From assembly GCF_034675845.1 (NCBI RefSeq), contig NZ_JAUCCU010000002.1, positions 558,001 to 622,000 on the forward strand: a DNA stretch of 64,000 nucleotides, written 5' to 3'. This DNA is from Castellaniella sp. (GTDB lineage: Bacteria; Pseudomonadota; Gammaproteobacteria; Burkholderiales; Burkholderiaceae_B). Every line of letters starts with the position of its first letter. The first letter of the stretch is position 1. The translations under genes and the position numbers were made by a program. Positions 49,420 to 57,777 of the stretch are shown one piece after another. A model generated the notes under the pieces. The model saw nothing but the letters and a program-made list of their open reading frames with translations, was not told the origin of the DNA and searched no databases.

Positions 49420-50175
49420 TTAGTGCGGCTTATTGGTGCGGATCAGGCCGACGACGAGGCCTTCGATGGCGAAATCGTCGGCGGCGCTGATGTCGATGGG
49501 GGAAAAGTCCGGGTTTTCAGGCAGCAGGCGTATGTGTCGACCCTGGTGATCAAGGCGTTTGACGGTGACATCGTCTCCCAGGCGCGCCACGATGATCTGT
49601 CCGTGATGGGCTTCGGGGGTGCTGCGCACCGCCAGCAGATCGCCATCCAGGATGCCGGCATCGCGCATGCTGCTGCCGCGCACCCGCAGCAGATAATCGG
49701 GTGGGGAGTCGAACAGGTAGGCGGAGATGGGGATTTCGCGTTCTATGTGTGCAGTGGCCAGGATTGGATGGCCGGCGGCGACGCGGCCGATCAGGGGCAG
49801 CATGCGGTGATCGGCAGATTCTATCCAGGCAGGAGCCCCAGGCAGATCGCCTGGGGGCATGGCTGCGCCGGTGTCGTTGGCGGCGTGGCGAGTAGGGGAG
49901 GAGGTGTCTTGGGTTTGTTGCGTTGCGGTGGCGCCGGGGATGGTCAGCATGGCCTGGGCCAGTGCCGTCAGCTGAATACCGCGCGATGTGCCTGCCACCA
50001 GCAGGATGTAGCCCTTGCGGGCCAGGGCGCGTAAATGGTCTTCGGCAGCGTTGGCCGACCGAAAACCCAGCGCCGTGGCGATCTCAGCCCGGGTAGGGGG
50101 GCGGCCATCCTGATGGATAGCCTGTGCAATAAGCGCCAGAATCTGCGATTGGCGGGTAGTAAGCTTGGTGGACAT
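49420..50175 (-). CDS. lexA: SOS repressor LexA, long-linker form
   Basis: 251 residues. The N-terminal winged HTH (LTTRQSQILALIAQAIHQDG and RPPTRAEIATALGFRSANAA) and the C-terminal S24 peptidase are complete: cleavage site Ala-Gly in RVAAGHP, nucleophile Ser in VRGSSMRDAGI and the general-base Lys in VTVKRL. The segment between HTH and cleavage site holds an insertion of about 40 residues (TATQQTQDTSSPTRHAANDT and following), making it longer than E. coli LexA (202). An SOS-type box lies just upstream. Confidence 0.94.
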   Translation of the reverse strand: MSTKLTTRQSQILALIAQAIHQDGRPPTRAEIATALGFRSANAAEDHLRALARKGYILLVAGTSRGIQLTALAQAMLTIPGATATQQTQDTSSPTRHAANDTGAAMPPGDLPGAPAWIESADHRMLPLIGRVAAGHPILATAHIEREIPISAYLFDSPPDYLLRVRGSSMRDAGILDGDLLAVRSTPEAHHGQIIVARLGDDVTVKRLDHQGRHIRLLPENPDFSPIDISAADDFAIEGLVVGLIRTNKPH

Positions 50176-50183
50176 GGCTGGTA

Positions 50184-50199
50184 CTGGATGAAATCACAG
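50184..50199. promoter_or_regulatory. Candidate SOS (LexA) box upstream of lexA
   Basis: CTGGATGAAATCACAG fits the CTG-N10-CAG LexA pattern, with the inner bases only partly alternating T/A. It lies 9 bases upstream of the lexA ATG, in position for autorepression. Confidence 0.55.
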
Positions 50200-50241
50200 C
50201 CTGTATTTTGTCCGAATGTGCCAAATAAGGCAAGCCGCGTC

Positions 50242-50313
50242 GCGGCCTGCAGGCCGCTTCGATAAAATAGGCACAGAACAGTCCGCAGGGACTGCCCTGT
50301 GTTCGATTTTATC
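50242..50313 (-). repeat. Two-hairpin element overlapping the tyrB stop (copy 2)
   Basis: The TAA of tyrB (plus 50309-50311) lies in GATAAAAT (complement of 50306-50313). That arm pairs with ATTTTATC (complement of 50261-50268), with inner stems CACAG/CTGTG and CAGTCC/GGACTG. The palindrome GCGGCCTGCAGGCCGC (50242-50257) follows. Relative to copy 1 the stems differ by paired substitutions while TGTGCCTATTTTATC and AAGC are kept. Confidence 0.75.
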
Positions 50314-51514
50314 CCTTCAGAACCTGGGCGATGGCGCGGGCTACGTAGTCTACATTGGTGCTGTTAAGCGCCGCCACGCAAATACGGCCGCTGCCGACGG
50401 CATAAATGCCGAAGTCTTCGCGCAGACGCTCTACCTGAGGTTTGGTCAGGCCAGAGTAAGAGAACATGCCGCGCTGGGTCTTCACGAAGCTGAAGTCCTG
50501 AGTGACACCCTGGGCGTGGATTTGCTCGACCAACTGATGGCGCATGGTGCGGATGCGGTCACGCATGCCGGCCAGTTCATCAGACCAGAGCTTGAATAGC
50601 TCGGGGCTGTTCAGCACGGTGGAGACCATTGCACCGCCGTGGGTGGGCGGGTTGGAGTAGTTGGTGCGGATGACGCGCTTCAGTTGGCTGAGTACCCGGG
50701 TGCTTTCCTCGTCGCCGCTGGTGACCAGGGTGAGGGCGCCCACGCGTTCGCCGTACAGCGAGAACGACTTCGAGAATGACGAGCTGATGAATAGTGTCAT
50801 GCCCAGATCGGCAAACATGCGCACCACGGCGGCGTCTTCTTCAAGGCCGTCGCCAAAGCCCTGATAGGCAATGTCCAGGAAAGGCACCAGTTGCTTGGCC
50901 AGCAGCGTTTGGGCGATTTCGCGCCATTGGTCCAGGGTTGGGTCAACGCCGGTGGGATTGTGGCAGCACGCGTGCAATACCACGATGGTGCCGGCGGGCA
51001 GGGATTTCAGCGATGCCAGCATGCCGGCAAAATCCAGGCCATGAGTCGCGGCGTCGTAATAGGTGTAGCTGACCACGGGGAAGCCCGCAGCCGAGAACAG
51101 GGCTTCGTGGTTGGCCCAACTGGGGTTGCTGATGGCGACCTGAGCATTGGGCAGGATGCGCTTGAGGAAGTCTGCGCCGACCTTCAGGGCACCGGTGCCG
51201 CCCAGGGTCTGGACGGTCAGGGAGCGGTGATCCGCCATCAGCGGGGATTTTTCCCCCAGCAATAAGGCGGCAGCGCCATGGTTATAGCCGGGAATCCCAT
51301 CGATCGGCAGGTAGTTGCGCGGGGCGGCCTGTTCGAACAGGATGGCCTCGGCTTGGCGCACGGCCTTCAGCAAGGGGATTTGGCCGTTGTCGTCTGTGTA
51401 GACGCCCACACCAAGATTGACCTTGGTGGACCGATTATCGGTTTTGAATTGTTCGTTCAGACCCAAAATAGGGTCGCGAGGGGCGAGTTCGACAGAAGCG
51501 AATAGTGAGGTCAT
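50309..51514 (-). CDS. tyrB: Aromatic/aspartate aminotransferase
   Basis: 401-residue PLP enzyme of the class I fold. Start at 51514 (MTSLFASVELAPRDPILGLN). VNLGVGVYTDDNGQIPLLKA, LHACCHNPTGVDPT (PLP phosphate/ring contacts) and the Schiff-base lysine in SSSFSKSFSLYGERVG are present. It catalyses interconversion of tyrosine, phenylalanine or aspartate with 2-oxoglutarate; aspartate versus aromatic preference cannot be read reliably, so the symbol is tentative. The gene ends within a conserved hairpin element. Confidence 0.88.
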   Translation of the reverse strand: MTSLFASVELAPRDPILGLNEQFKTDNRSTKVNLGVGVYTDDNGQIPLLKAVRQAEAILFEQAAPRNYLPIDGIPGYNHGAAALLLGEKSPLMADHRSLTVQTLGGTGALKVGADFLKRILPNAQVAISNPSWANHEALFSAAGFPVVSYTYYDAATHGLDFAGMLASLKSLPAGTIVVLHACCHNPTGVDPTLDQWREIAQTLLAKQLVPFLDIAYQGFGDGLEEDAAVVRMFADLGMTLFISSSFSKSFSLYGERVGALTLVTSGDEESTRVLSQLKRVIRTNYSNPPTHGGAMVSTVLNSPELFKLWSDELAGMRDRIRTMRHQLVEQIHAQGVTQDFSFVKTQRGMFSYSGLTKPQVERLREDFGIYAVGSGRICVAALNSTNVDYVARAIAQVLKG

Positions 51515-51592
51515 GAGATACCGTTGAGACAAAAGAGAAATGGTCTTGGTCACAGAGGCCAACGATGTGATAATAAGGGGTTAACCCGAATA

Positions 51593-53638
51593 ATGTCTAG
51601 GCGAACCATGGAGAACCAGAAAAATTCTCCGGGCTTTGTGTATTTCCCGGATAGTCCTTTTCAGCTGTATCAGCCTTATCCGCCCGCTGGCGACCAACCT
51701 GCCGCCATCGATGCGCTGGAGGCGGGCGTGCGCGACGGCCTGATGTGTCAGACTTTGCTGGGGGTGACAGGTTCGGGCAAGACCTTCACCATGGCCAATC
51801 TGATTGCCCGCACGGGCCGTCCCGCCATCGTGCTGGCGCCGAATAAAACCTTGGCCGCCCAGCTGTATGCCGAGATGCGCGAATTTTTCCCGCGAAATGC
51901 CGTCGAATATTTCGTGTCATATTACGATTATTACCAGCCCGAAGCCTATGTGCCGTCGCGCGATCTGTTCATTGAAAAGGATTCGTCCATCAATGAACAC
52001 ATCGAACAAATGCGCTTGTCGGCCACCAAAAGCCTGCTGGAACGCCAGGATACGATTATCGTTGGCACGGTGTCCTGCATCTACGGGATCGGTAATCCGG
52101 CTGATTATCACGCCATGGTGCTGACCTTGCGCACTGGCGACCATATTGGTCGCCAGGAAGTTCTGGCGCGGCTGGTTTCCATGCAGTACGAACGCAACGA
52201 CACGGACTTTGGGCGGGGAGCCTTCCGCGCCCGAGGCGAGACCATCGATGTGTTTCCTGCTGAACACGCCGAACAGGCGTTGCGCATCACCATGTTCGAC
52301 GATGAGATCGAATCCCTGGACCTGTTCGATCCCTTGACTGGAAAGCTGGTACAGAATCTGCTGCGCTTCACGATTTTCCCCAGTTCCCACTATGTCACGC
52401 CGCGCGAAACCGTGCTGCGCGCCATCGAGACCATCAAGATCGAGTTGCGTGAGCGCTTGGTCAACCTAACGGCTGACGGCCATCTGGTTGAAGCCCAGCG
52501 TCTGGAACAGCGCACCCGCTTTGATCTTGAAATGCTGCAGGAACTCGGGTTTTGCAAGGGCATCGAGAACTACTCCCGCCATCTGTCGGGGGCTGCGCCT
52601 GGCGAACCCCCACCCACTTTGATTGATTATCTGCCTGCCGGTGCGCTCATGTTCATCGACGAGAGTCACGTCACCATTGGGCAGTTGGGGGGGATGTACC
52701 GGGGTGACCGTTCACGCAAGGCCACGCTGGTGCAGTTTGGGTTTCGCCTGCCTTCAGCGCTGGATAATCGGCCCTTGCAACTGGAGGAATTCGAGGCCCG
52801 CATGCCGCAATGCGTGTTTGTTTCTGCCACGCCGGGGGCTTACGAGGCGGACCATGCCGACGAGGTCGTCGAACAGGTGGTGCGGCCTACCGGCCTGGTT
52901 GATCCGGTGGTTGAAGTACGTCCAGCCGCCACTCAGGTGGATGACCTGCTGGGCGAGGCGAAACTCTGCATCGCCCGCCACGAAAGAGTCCTGGTCACCA
53001 CGCTGACCAAGCGCATGGCCGAGGACCTGACCGAATACCTGCAGGAAAACGGCCTCAAGGTCCGCTACCTGCATTCCGATATCGATACGGTCGAGCGGGT
53101 GGAGATCATCCGCGATCTGCGTCTCGGGGCTTTTGATGTGCTGGTGGGCATCAACCTGCTGCGCGAAGGGCTGGATATCCCCGAGGTTTCGCTGGTCACG
53201 ATTCTGGATGCCGACAAGGAAGGCTTCTTGCGCTCTGAGCGCAGCCTGATCCAGACCATAGGCAGGGCAGCCCGGCATCTTCATGGGCGGGCCATCCTCT
53301 ATGCCGACCGGATCACGGACTCCATGCGTCGGGCCATGGATGAAACGGCCCGGCGCAGAGAAAAACAACAGGCTTTCAACATCGAACATGGCATTACGGC
53401 GCGTGGGGTCAACAAGGTCGTGCGCGACTTGATCGATGGGGTGTCCGTCGCGGCGGCGCCGCTTGCGCTGGCGACGGACTTCGATGAATCCATGTTGGGG
53501 GATGAAAAGGCCTTGTCACGCGAAATCAAGCGCCTGGAGCAGCGCATGAACGAGCACGCCCGCAATCTGGAGTTTGAGCAGGCTGCTGCTGTGCGGGATA
53601 CCCTGCGCGCCCTCAAGGACCGTGCCTTATTGTCATAG
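51593..53638 (+). CDS. uvrB: UvrABC excinuclease subunit B
   Basis: Damage-verification helicase of nucleotide-excision repair. Walker A LGVTGSGKTFT, the beta-hairpin YYDYYQPEAYVPSRDLFIEK that clamps DNA, helicase motifs FIDESHVTIGQLGGMYRGD and LREGLDIPEVSLV, QTIGRAARH, and a C-terminal UVR domain (EIKRLEQRMNEHARNLEFEQ). Of the in-frame ATGs at 51593 and 51608 the first follows AAGGGG and the palindrome GGGTTAACCC. Divergent from tyrB. Confidence 0.95.
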   Translation: MSRRTMENQKNSPGFVYFPDSPFQLYQPYPPAGDQPAAIDALEAGVRDGLMCQTLLGVTGSGKTFTMANLIARTGRPAIVLAPNKTLAAQLYAEMREFFPRNAVEYFVSYYDYYQPEAYVPSRDLFIEKDSSINEHIEQMRLSATKSLLERQDTIIVGTVSCIYGIGNPADYHAMVLTLRTGDHIGRQEVLARLVSMQYERNDTDFGRGAFRARGETIDVFPAEHAEQALRITMFDDEIESLDLFDPLTGKLVQNLLRFTIFPSSHYVTPRETVLRAIETIKIELRERLVNLTADGHLVEAQRLEQRTRFDLEMLQELGFCKGIENYSRHLSGAAPGEPPPTLIDYLPAGALMFIDESHVTIGQLGGMYRGDRSRKATLVQFGFRLPSALDNRPLQLEEFEARMPQCVFVSATPGAYEADHADEVVEQVVRPTGLVDPVVEVRPAATQVDDLLGEAKLCIARHERVLVTTLTKRMAEDLTEYLQENGLKVRYLHSDIDTVERVEIIRDLRLGAFDVLVGINLLREGLDIPEVSLVTILDADKEGFLRSERSLIQTIGRAARHLHGRAILYADRITDSMRRAMDETARRREKQQAFNIEHGITARGVNKVVRDLIDGVSVAAAPLALATDFDESMLGDEKALSREIKRLEQRMNEHARNLEFEQAAAVRDTLRALKDRALLS

Positions 53639-53780
53639 ATGCCGTTTGCCTCAGACCTGTCATCGGGCGCATGGGTCGAATGTCGGATTTTGCAAAGTTC
53701 TGACATCACGAGGTTTTTTTATGAATCTTGAATAAAAAAGCTTGCCAATTTCCGGGTTTTCCCTCACACTTTCACCTATC

Positions 53781-54269
53781 ATGCATAAGGTACTTTTTGT
53801 CTGCACGGGCAATATCTGCCGTTCCCCGTCTGCCCAGGGCGTTTTCCAACACTTGGTCGACGAGGCAGGTCTGTCCGACGCCATCAGCGTCGATTCAGCC
53901 GCCACCCACCAATTCCACGTGGGCGAGGCCCCGGACGCGCGGGCGCAAACCGCTGCGCGTAAACGCGGCTACGATTTGTCGGCTCATGTAGCCCGTCAGA
54001 TCGCGGCTGACGATTTTCGCGACGCCGATTTGATCCTCGCCATGGATTGGGAAAATCTGTCGGCGCTGCAGCAACGCTGCCCGAAAATCTATCAGCATAA
54101 GCTCATGCTGCTGATGCGCTTCTCCAACGAATACGAGGAAGCCACAGTGCCTGATCCCTATTACGGTGGCCCAGAAGGCTTCAATAAGGTTCTGGACTAC
54201 ATCGAGGATGCCAGTCAGGGCGTGCTTGAATTGGTGCGCAAGCGCGCCCTGCAGTATCAGGCAGCCTGA
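53781..54269 (+). CDS. Low-molecular-weight protein tyrosine phosphatase
   Basis: 162 residues from the ATG at 53781. The P-loop VCTGNICRSP near residues 7-16 contains the catalytic Cys and Arg, and the general-acid Asp is in VPDPYYGGPEGF near residue 123. Cytoplasmic, dephosphorylating phosphotyrosine or phosphoarginine. It stands alone with its own terminator; no capsule genes are nearby. Confidence 0.92.
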   Translation: MHKVLFVCTGNICRSPSAQGVFQHLVDEAGLSDAISVDSAATHQFHVGEAPDARAQTAARKRGYDLSAHVARQIAADDFRDADLILAMDWENLSALQQRCPKIYQHKLMLLMRFSNEYEEATVPDPYYGGPEGFNKVLDYIEDASQGVLELVRKRALQYQAA

Positions 54270-54300
54270 CCCTTCCGTCCCATCCTCTATTTGCCTTGGC

Positions 54301-54327
54301 AGCCCCAGTATGACTGGGGCTTTTTTT
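54301..54327 (+). terminator. Terminator after the phosphatase gene
   Basis: AGCCCCAGT/ACTGGGGCT with a three-base loop and seven T residues. The convergent AhpD-like gene ends three bases on. Confidence 0.9.
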
Positions 54328-54329
54328 AT

Positions 54330-54686
54330 TCAGTCGTGGGCCGGATCTGAGAATTCATTGAATGCAGCGACGGCATTGGCTGCATACATTGCCACTGGCC
54401 CACCGCCCATGTAGATGGCCACGCCCAGGGCCTCATGCACTTCTTCGTGGCTGGCGCCCAGGCGCGCAAGCGCCTTGGTGTGAAAACCAATGCAGCCATC
54501 ACAGCGGGCGGCGACGCCGACGGCCAGGGCGATCAGTTCTTTGGTTTTTGAATCAAGGGCACCGCCTGCCATGGCGGCCTTGCCCATGTCGCCAAAGCTT
54601 TTCATCACGCCTGCCTGAGTCTTGTGCAACTGGGCCAAGTTGGTCGAGATGGTCTGGGTGAGTTGTTTATATGGCGCAACGGTCAT
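54330..54686 (-). CDS. AhpD-like carboxymuconolactone decarboxylase-family protein
   Basis: 118 residues. AARCDGCIGFHTKALARLGA contains the CxxCxxxH redox motif of AhpD-type disulfide reductases, and EVHEALGVAIYMGGGPVAMY the C-terminal helix. It is likely a peroxidase or thiol redox protein. It is divergent from the BigR-type regulator across an A+T-rich operator region, so coregulation by sulfide or persulfide is plausible. Confidence 0.88.
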   Translation of the reverse strand: MTVAPYKQLTQTISTNLAQLHKTQAGVMKSFGDMGKAAMAGGALDSKTKELIALAVGVAARCDGCIGFHTKALARLGASHEEVHEALGVAIYMGGGPVAMYAANAVAAFNEFSDPAHD

Positions 54687-54769
54687 GGAGGAACTCCTGT
54701 TTTCAGGTGGATGCGGGGGCAGTTGCCACGCCCTTTGGTTTGGGCAAGGCGCTTTCTAAAAATCTTATT

Positions 54770-54810
54770 TTATAATATACTAAATTAAGAATTTTCTAAA
54801 TTATAGATTG
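54770..54810. promoter_or_regulatory. Operator/promoter region of the BigR-type regulator
   Basis: A very A+T-rich stretch between divergent genes with two CTAAATTA boxes (54780-54787 and 54796-54803) and the inverted pair AAATT/AATTT between them. TATAAT at about 54771 could be a -10. ArsR-family BigR proteins bind such A+T-rich palindromes. Confidence 0.55.
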
Positions 54811-54823
54811 AATATCTTCTGAT

Positions 54824-55135
54824 ATGGCTCAACAAAAGTCCGACATCGAACTGTTGCAAGACAGTGCCGCACAAGCTGCTGCATTGCTGCAGGCGGTAGG
54901 CAATCCTAATCGCTTGGTGGTGCTGTGTCTGTTGATCATTCATGGCGAAATGAGCGTCGGAGCGCTCAATGAAAGCGTTCCCCTGAGCCCATCGGCGCTC
55001 TCGCAGCATCTGACCCGGATGCGGGGCGAAGGCCTGGTGGCGTATCGGCGCGAGGCGCAGACGCTGTACTACCGCATTGAGAACCCGAATGTCGTCAAGT
55101 TGATTGCTACGCTAAAGGACATTTTTTGTCCTTGA
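54824..55135 (+). CDS. ArsR-family persulfide sensor (BigR/SqrR type)
   Basis: 103-residue winged-HTH regulator: LLQAVGNPNRLVVLCLLIIH, then NESVPLSPSALSQHLTRMRG and YYRIE. It has exactly two cysteines, Cys35 in VVLCLL and Cys102 in DIFCP, in the positions that form a tetrasulfide or disulfide in BigR and SqrR. It should therefore derepress its targets under reactive sulfur or hydrogen sulfide. Neighbours (AhpD-like and DUF2892 proteins) fit that role. Confidence 0.85.
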   Translation: MAQQKSDIELLQDSAAQAAALLQAVGNPNRLVVLCLLIIHGEMSVGALNESVPLSPSALSQHLTRMRGEGLVAYRREAQTLYYRIENPNVVKLIATLKDIFCP

Positions 55136-55200
55136 TTCATTGGTTTTAGGCATCTGCGCAGTGTTGATCTGTTTCCCCTTCATTTTTTATAGGAAAGCTT

Positions 55201-55398
55201 ATGAAATCGAATATTGGCAGCATTGATCGAGTATTGCGTGTTGTCGTCGGCATTGTGCTGGTTGCTTTGGCTGCGACGAACATGGTGGGCTGGTGGGGGT
55301 GGGTGGGGCTGGTGCCGCTGCTTACCGGGTTGGCAGGCACTTGTCCGCTTTATCGCTTGGTGGGGTTGAACACCTGTGCGCTGAAGAAAAATAAGTAA
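55201..55398 (+). CDS. DUF2892 (YgaP-like) inner-membrane protein
   Basis: 65 residues with two transmembrane helices (VLRVVVGIVLVALAATNMVG and WGWVGLVPLLTGLAG) and the ending GTCPLYRLVGLNTC, the membrane part seen alone or fused to rhodanese in YgaP. It lies 65 bases after the BigR-type gene and is probably cotranscribed, suggesting a role in sulfur-compound handling. Confidence 0.88.
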   Translation: MKSNIGSIDRVLRVVVGIVLVALAATNMVGWWGWVGLVPLLTGLAGTCPLYRLVGLNTCALKKNK

Positions 55399-55517
55399 GC
55401 TGGTCGGCGCCATCCATCCGAGGGTTGCCCTGGGGCGGCCCTCGAATGGTCTCAGAGCCTTTCCGGGACGCATCGAGTAAAATTGATCTTCATCAATATG
55501 CTGGGTGTAGTGGGCTT

Positions 55518-55542
55518 AAAGCTGAGTATTTTAGTCAGGTAT
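55518..55542. promoter_or_regulatory. IscR type-1 site, distal
   Basis: Matches the 25-bp type-1 consensus: right half TAGTCAGGTAT perfect, left half GCTGAGTATT with the GACT core altered to GAGT. It lies upstream of the second, better site. Confidence 0.55.
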
Positions 55543-55548
55543 CAGGGT

Positions 55549-55573
55549 ATACTTGACTCTAATAGTCGGATAT
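55549..55573. promoter_or_regulatory. IscR type-1 site, proximal
   Basis: ATACTTGACT and TAGTCGGATAT, four bases apart, match the type-1 IscR consensus at all but two degenerate positions. It sits 44-68 bases before the iscR ATG. Two tandem sites 31 bp apart imply strong autorepression by [2Fe-2S] IscR. Confidence 0.75.
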
Positions 55574-55616
55574 AGGGTTATCCGATTGATTTGGACTCAG
55601 AAAAGAGGTTTTCATC

Positions 55617-56135
55617 ATGCGTTTGACGACGAAAGGGCGTTTTGCCGTAACAGCAATGATTGATCTGGCGATGCGTCATCATAGCGGCCCAGTTACCCTG
55701 GCAGCGATCAGTGCGCGCCAGAACATCTCCTTATCCTACCTCGAACAGCTATTTGGCAAGCTACGTCGCCACGAACTCGTCGATAGCGTGCGCGGGCCGG
55801 GCGGGGGATACACCCTGGCGCGTCATGCCCGCGACCTCTCCGTGGCAGACATCATCTTTGCCGTCGACGAGCCCCTGGATGCCACCAGTTGCGGCGGCAA
55901 GGAAAATTGCGACATCGGACGCAATGGGCGCTCGGGCAAATGCATGACTCACGACCTCTGGGCCACGCTTAGTCGTAAAATGCTGGATTACCTGGATTCA
56001 GTCTCGCTGCAGGATCTGGTGGATCAGCAGCGTTTGCGCGAATGGCAGGAATCCGGGCAGCTGCGTAGCGGCCGTCCCACGATTCCGATTACTCCGGTGG
56101 CCAATGACACGCAACGGGAGACCGTCTTGGCCTGA
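55617..56135 (+). CDS. iscR: Fe-S cluster assembly regulator IscR
   Basis: 172-residue Rrf2-family repressor. N-terminal winged HTH (MRLTTKGRFAVTAMIDLAMR, ISLSYLEQLFGKLRRHELVD and SVRGPGGGYTLAR). The [2Fe-2S] ligands are Cys92, Cys98, Cys109 and His112, with a five-residue insertion between the last two cysteines relative to E. coli. It heads iscRSUA. Confidence 0.95.
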   Translation: MRLTTKGRFAVTAMIDLAMRHHSGPVTLAAISARQNISLSYLEQLFGKLRRHELVDSVRGPGGGYTLARHARDLSVADIIFAVDEPLDATSCGGKENCDIGRNGRSGKCMTHDLWATLSRKMLDYLDSVSLQDLVDQQRLREWQESGQLRSGRPTIPITPVANDTQRETVLA

Positions 56136-56146
56136 TTGGAGTCTTG

Positions 56147-57361
56147 ATGTCGCAGTTTTTGGATCACCCTGTTTACTTTGATTACTCTGCCACCACGCCG
56201 GTCGATGACCTGGTGGTAGAGGCGATGGTGCCCTGGTTGGCACAGCGCTTTGGCAACCCGGCTTCGCGCAGCCATGCCTGGGGCTGGGACGCCGAAGACG
56301 CGGTAGAACAGGCACGCGCCCAGGTGGCCGGTCTGATCCATGCAGACCCGCGCGAGATTGTCTGGACTTCCGGCGCTACCGAATCCGATAACCTCGCCAT
56401 TAAGGGCGTGGCTGAATTTCACGCGGCGCGCGGGCGACACATCATCACCCTGCGCACCGAGCACAAAGCCGTGCTGGATGCCTGCCAGGCCCTGGAACAA
56501 CAAGGCTTCAGCGTGAGCTACCTGGATGTGGACGCCCATGGGCTGTTGGACCCACAGGTTCTGCAGGCTGCCCTGCGCCCCGACACCATCCTGGTCTCGG
56601 TGATGTTGGTCAACAACGAAATTGGCGTCATCCAGGACATTGCTGCCTTGGCCGCCATTGCCAAACAGCATGGCGTGTTGTTGCATACGGATGCCGCCCA
56701 GGCCACCGGTAAGGTTCAGATCGATGTCCAGGCGCTGGACGTCGATCTGATGTCCCTGTCCGCGCATAAAACCTATGGTCCCAAGGGTGTTGGCGCCCTG
56801 TATGTGCGGCGCAAGCCGCGTGTGCGTCTGGCGGCGCAGATTCATGGCGGTGGCCACGAACGTGGCCTGCGCTCGGGGACCCTGCCTACGCACCAGATCG
56901 TCGGCATGGGCCAGGCCTATGCCCTGGCCGCCCAGTTGATGGATACAGAAGTCCCGCGCATTCGGGCGCTGCGTGATCGGCTGTGGGATGGCCTGAAGGA
57001 TCTGCCCGATATCTACCTGAATGGTCACCCAGACCAGCGGGTGGCGCATACACTGAATTTCAGCGTGGCCCACATCGAGGGCGAGGCCCTGCTGATGTCT
57101 ATCCCGGAATTGGCCGTGTCCACCGGGTCGGCCTGTACTTCAGCCAGCCTCGAACCTTCCTATGTGCTGCGCGCCCTGGGGCGTAGCGACCCCTTGGCGC
57201 ATAGCTCTCTGCGCCTGACGCTGGGGCGCTACACTACGCAGGATCAGGTTGATCTGGCTATCCGTTTGTTGCGCACACAGATTCTGCGGTTGCGGGATTT
57301 ATCCCCCTTATGGGAAATGCGTCAGGCAGGCACGCTGGCCAGCTGGACGGAGGTGCTTTGA
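56147..57361 (+). CDS. iscS: Cysteine desulfurase
   Basis: 404-residue PLP enzyme that strips sulfur from cysteine for Fe-S clusters and tRNA thiolation. VYFDYSATTPVDDLVVEAMV at the start, the PLP lysine in LSAHKTYGPKG, and the mobile loop STGSACTSASLEPS with the catalytic Cys. The ATG at 56147 follows GGAG; the TTG three bases earlier is less likely. Its TGA overlaps the iscU start by one base. Confidence 0.95.
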   Translation: MSQFLDHPVYFDYSATTPVDDLVVEAMVPWLAQRFGNPASRSHAWGWDAEDAVEQARAQVAGLIHADPREIVWTSGATESDNLAIKGVAEFHAARGRHIITLRTEHKAVLDACQALEQQGFSVSYLDVDAHGLLDPQVLQAALRPDTILVSVMLVNNEIGVIQDIAALAAIAKQHGVLLHTDAAQATGKVQIDVQALDVDLMSLSAHKTYGPKGVGALYVRRKPRVRLAAQIHGGGHERGLRSGTLPTHQIVGMGQAYALAAQLMDTEVPRIRALRDRLWDGLKDLPDIYLNGHPDQRVAHTLNFSVAHIEGEALLMSIPELAVSTGSACTSASLEPSYVLRALGRSDPLAHSSLRLTLGRYTTQDQVDLAIRLLRTQILRLRDLSPLWEMRQAGTLASWTEVL

Positions 57362-57750
57362 TGGCCGCGCCAGTTGTTTACGGAGATGTTATTCTGGATC
57401 ACTACCTGCACCCGCGCCATGTGGGTTCGTTTGATCCAGACGACACCCAGGTGGGCACCGCGCTGGTGGGGACGCCCCAGCTTGGACAGGTGCTTAAATT
57501 GCAGATTCGTTTGCAGGATAACCAGATCCAGGCGGTTTGCTTCCGCGCCTTTGGCTGCGGCGCTGTGATTGCCGCAGGGTCGTTGGCCACCGAATGGCTG
57601 CAGGGGCGTGGCCTGGATCAGGCCCTGGCCATTGATAGCCAGGACTTTGTTCGGGCGCTGGCCTTGCCGCCAGCTAAACTGCATTGTGCCTTGCTGGCTC
57701 AGGATGCCATTCAGGCAGCCGTGGCCGATTACACCCGCAAGCACTCCTGA
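57361..57750 (+). CDS. iscU: IscU-like scaffold lacking two cluster ligands
   Basis: 129 residues alignable to IscU along the whole length (VILDHYLHPRHVGSFDPDD, FGCGAVIAAGSLATEWLQG, LPPAKLHCALLAQDAIQAA). The first ligand motif, normally GAPACGD, reads GTPQLGQ, so the Cys (E. coli Cys37) is Leu41 and the Asp (Asp39) is Gln43. Cys66, His108 and Cys109 remain. The HscA-recognition LPPVK is LPPAK. With three of the four coordinating residues, normal [2Fe-2S] assembly is doubtful; it may have specialised or be decaying. Confidence 0.85.
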   Translation: MAAPVVYGDVILDHYLHPRHVGSFDPDDTQVGTALVGTPQLGQVLKLQIRLQDNQIQAVCFRAFGCGAVIAAGSLATEWLQGRGLDQALAIDSQDFVRALALPPAKLHCALLAQDAIQAAVADYTRKHS

Positions 57751-57777
57751 TCACCGATTTCCATTACCGAGGTCTTT

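Noticed and set aside
51571..51592. GGGTTAACCC palindrome upstream of uvrB as an SOS box
   Set aside because: It does not fit CTG-N10-CAG, and no other LexA-type site was found in the tyrB-uvrB gap.
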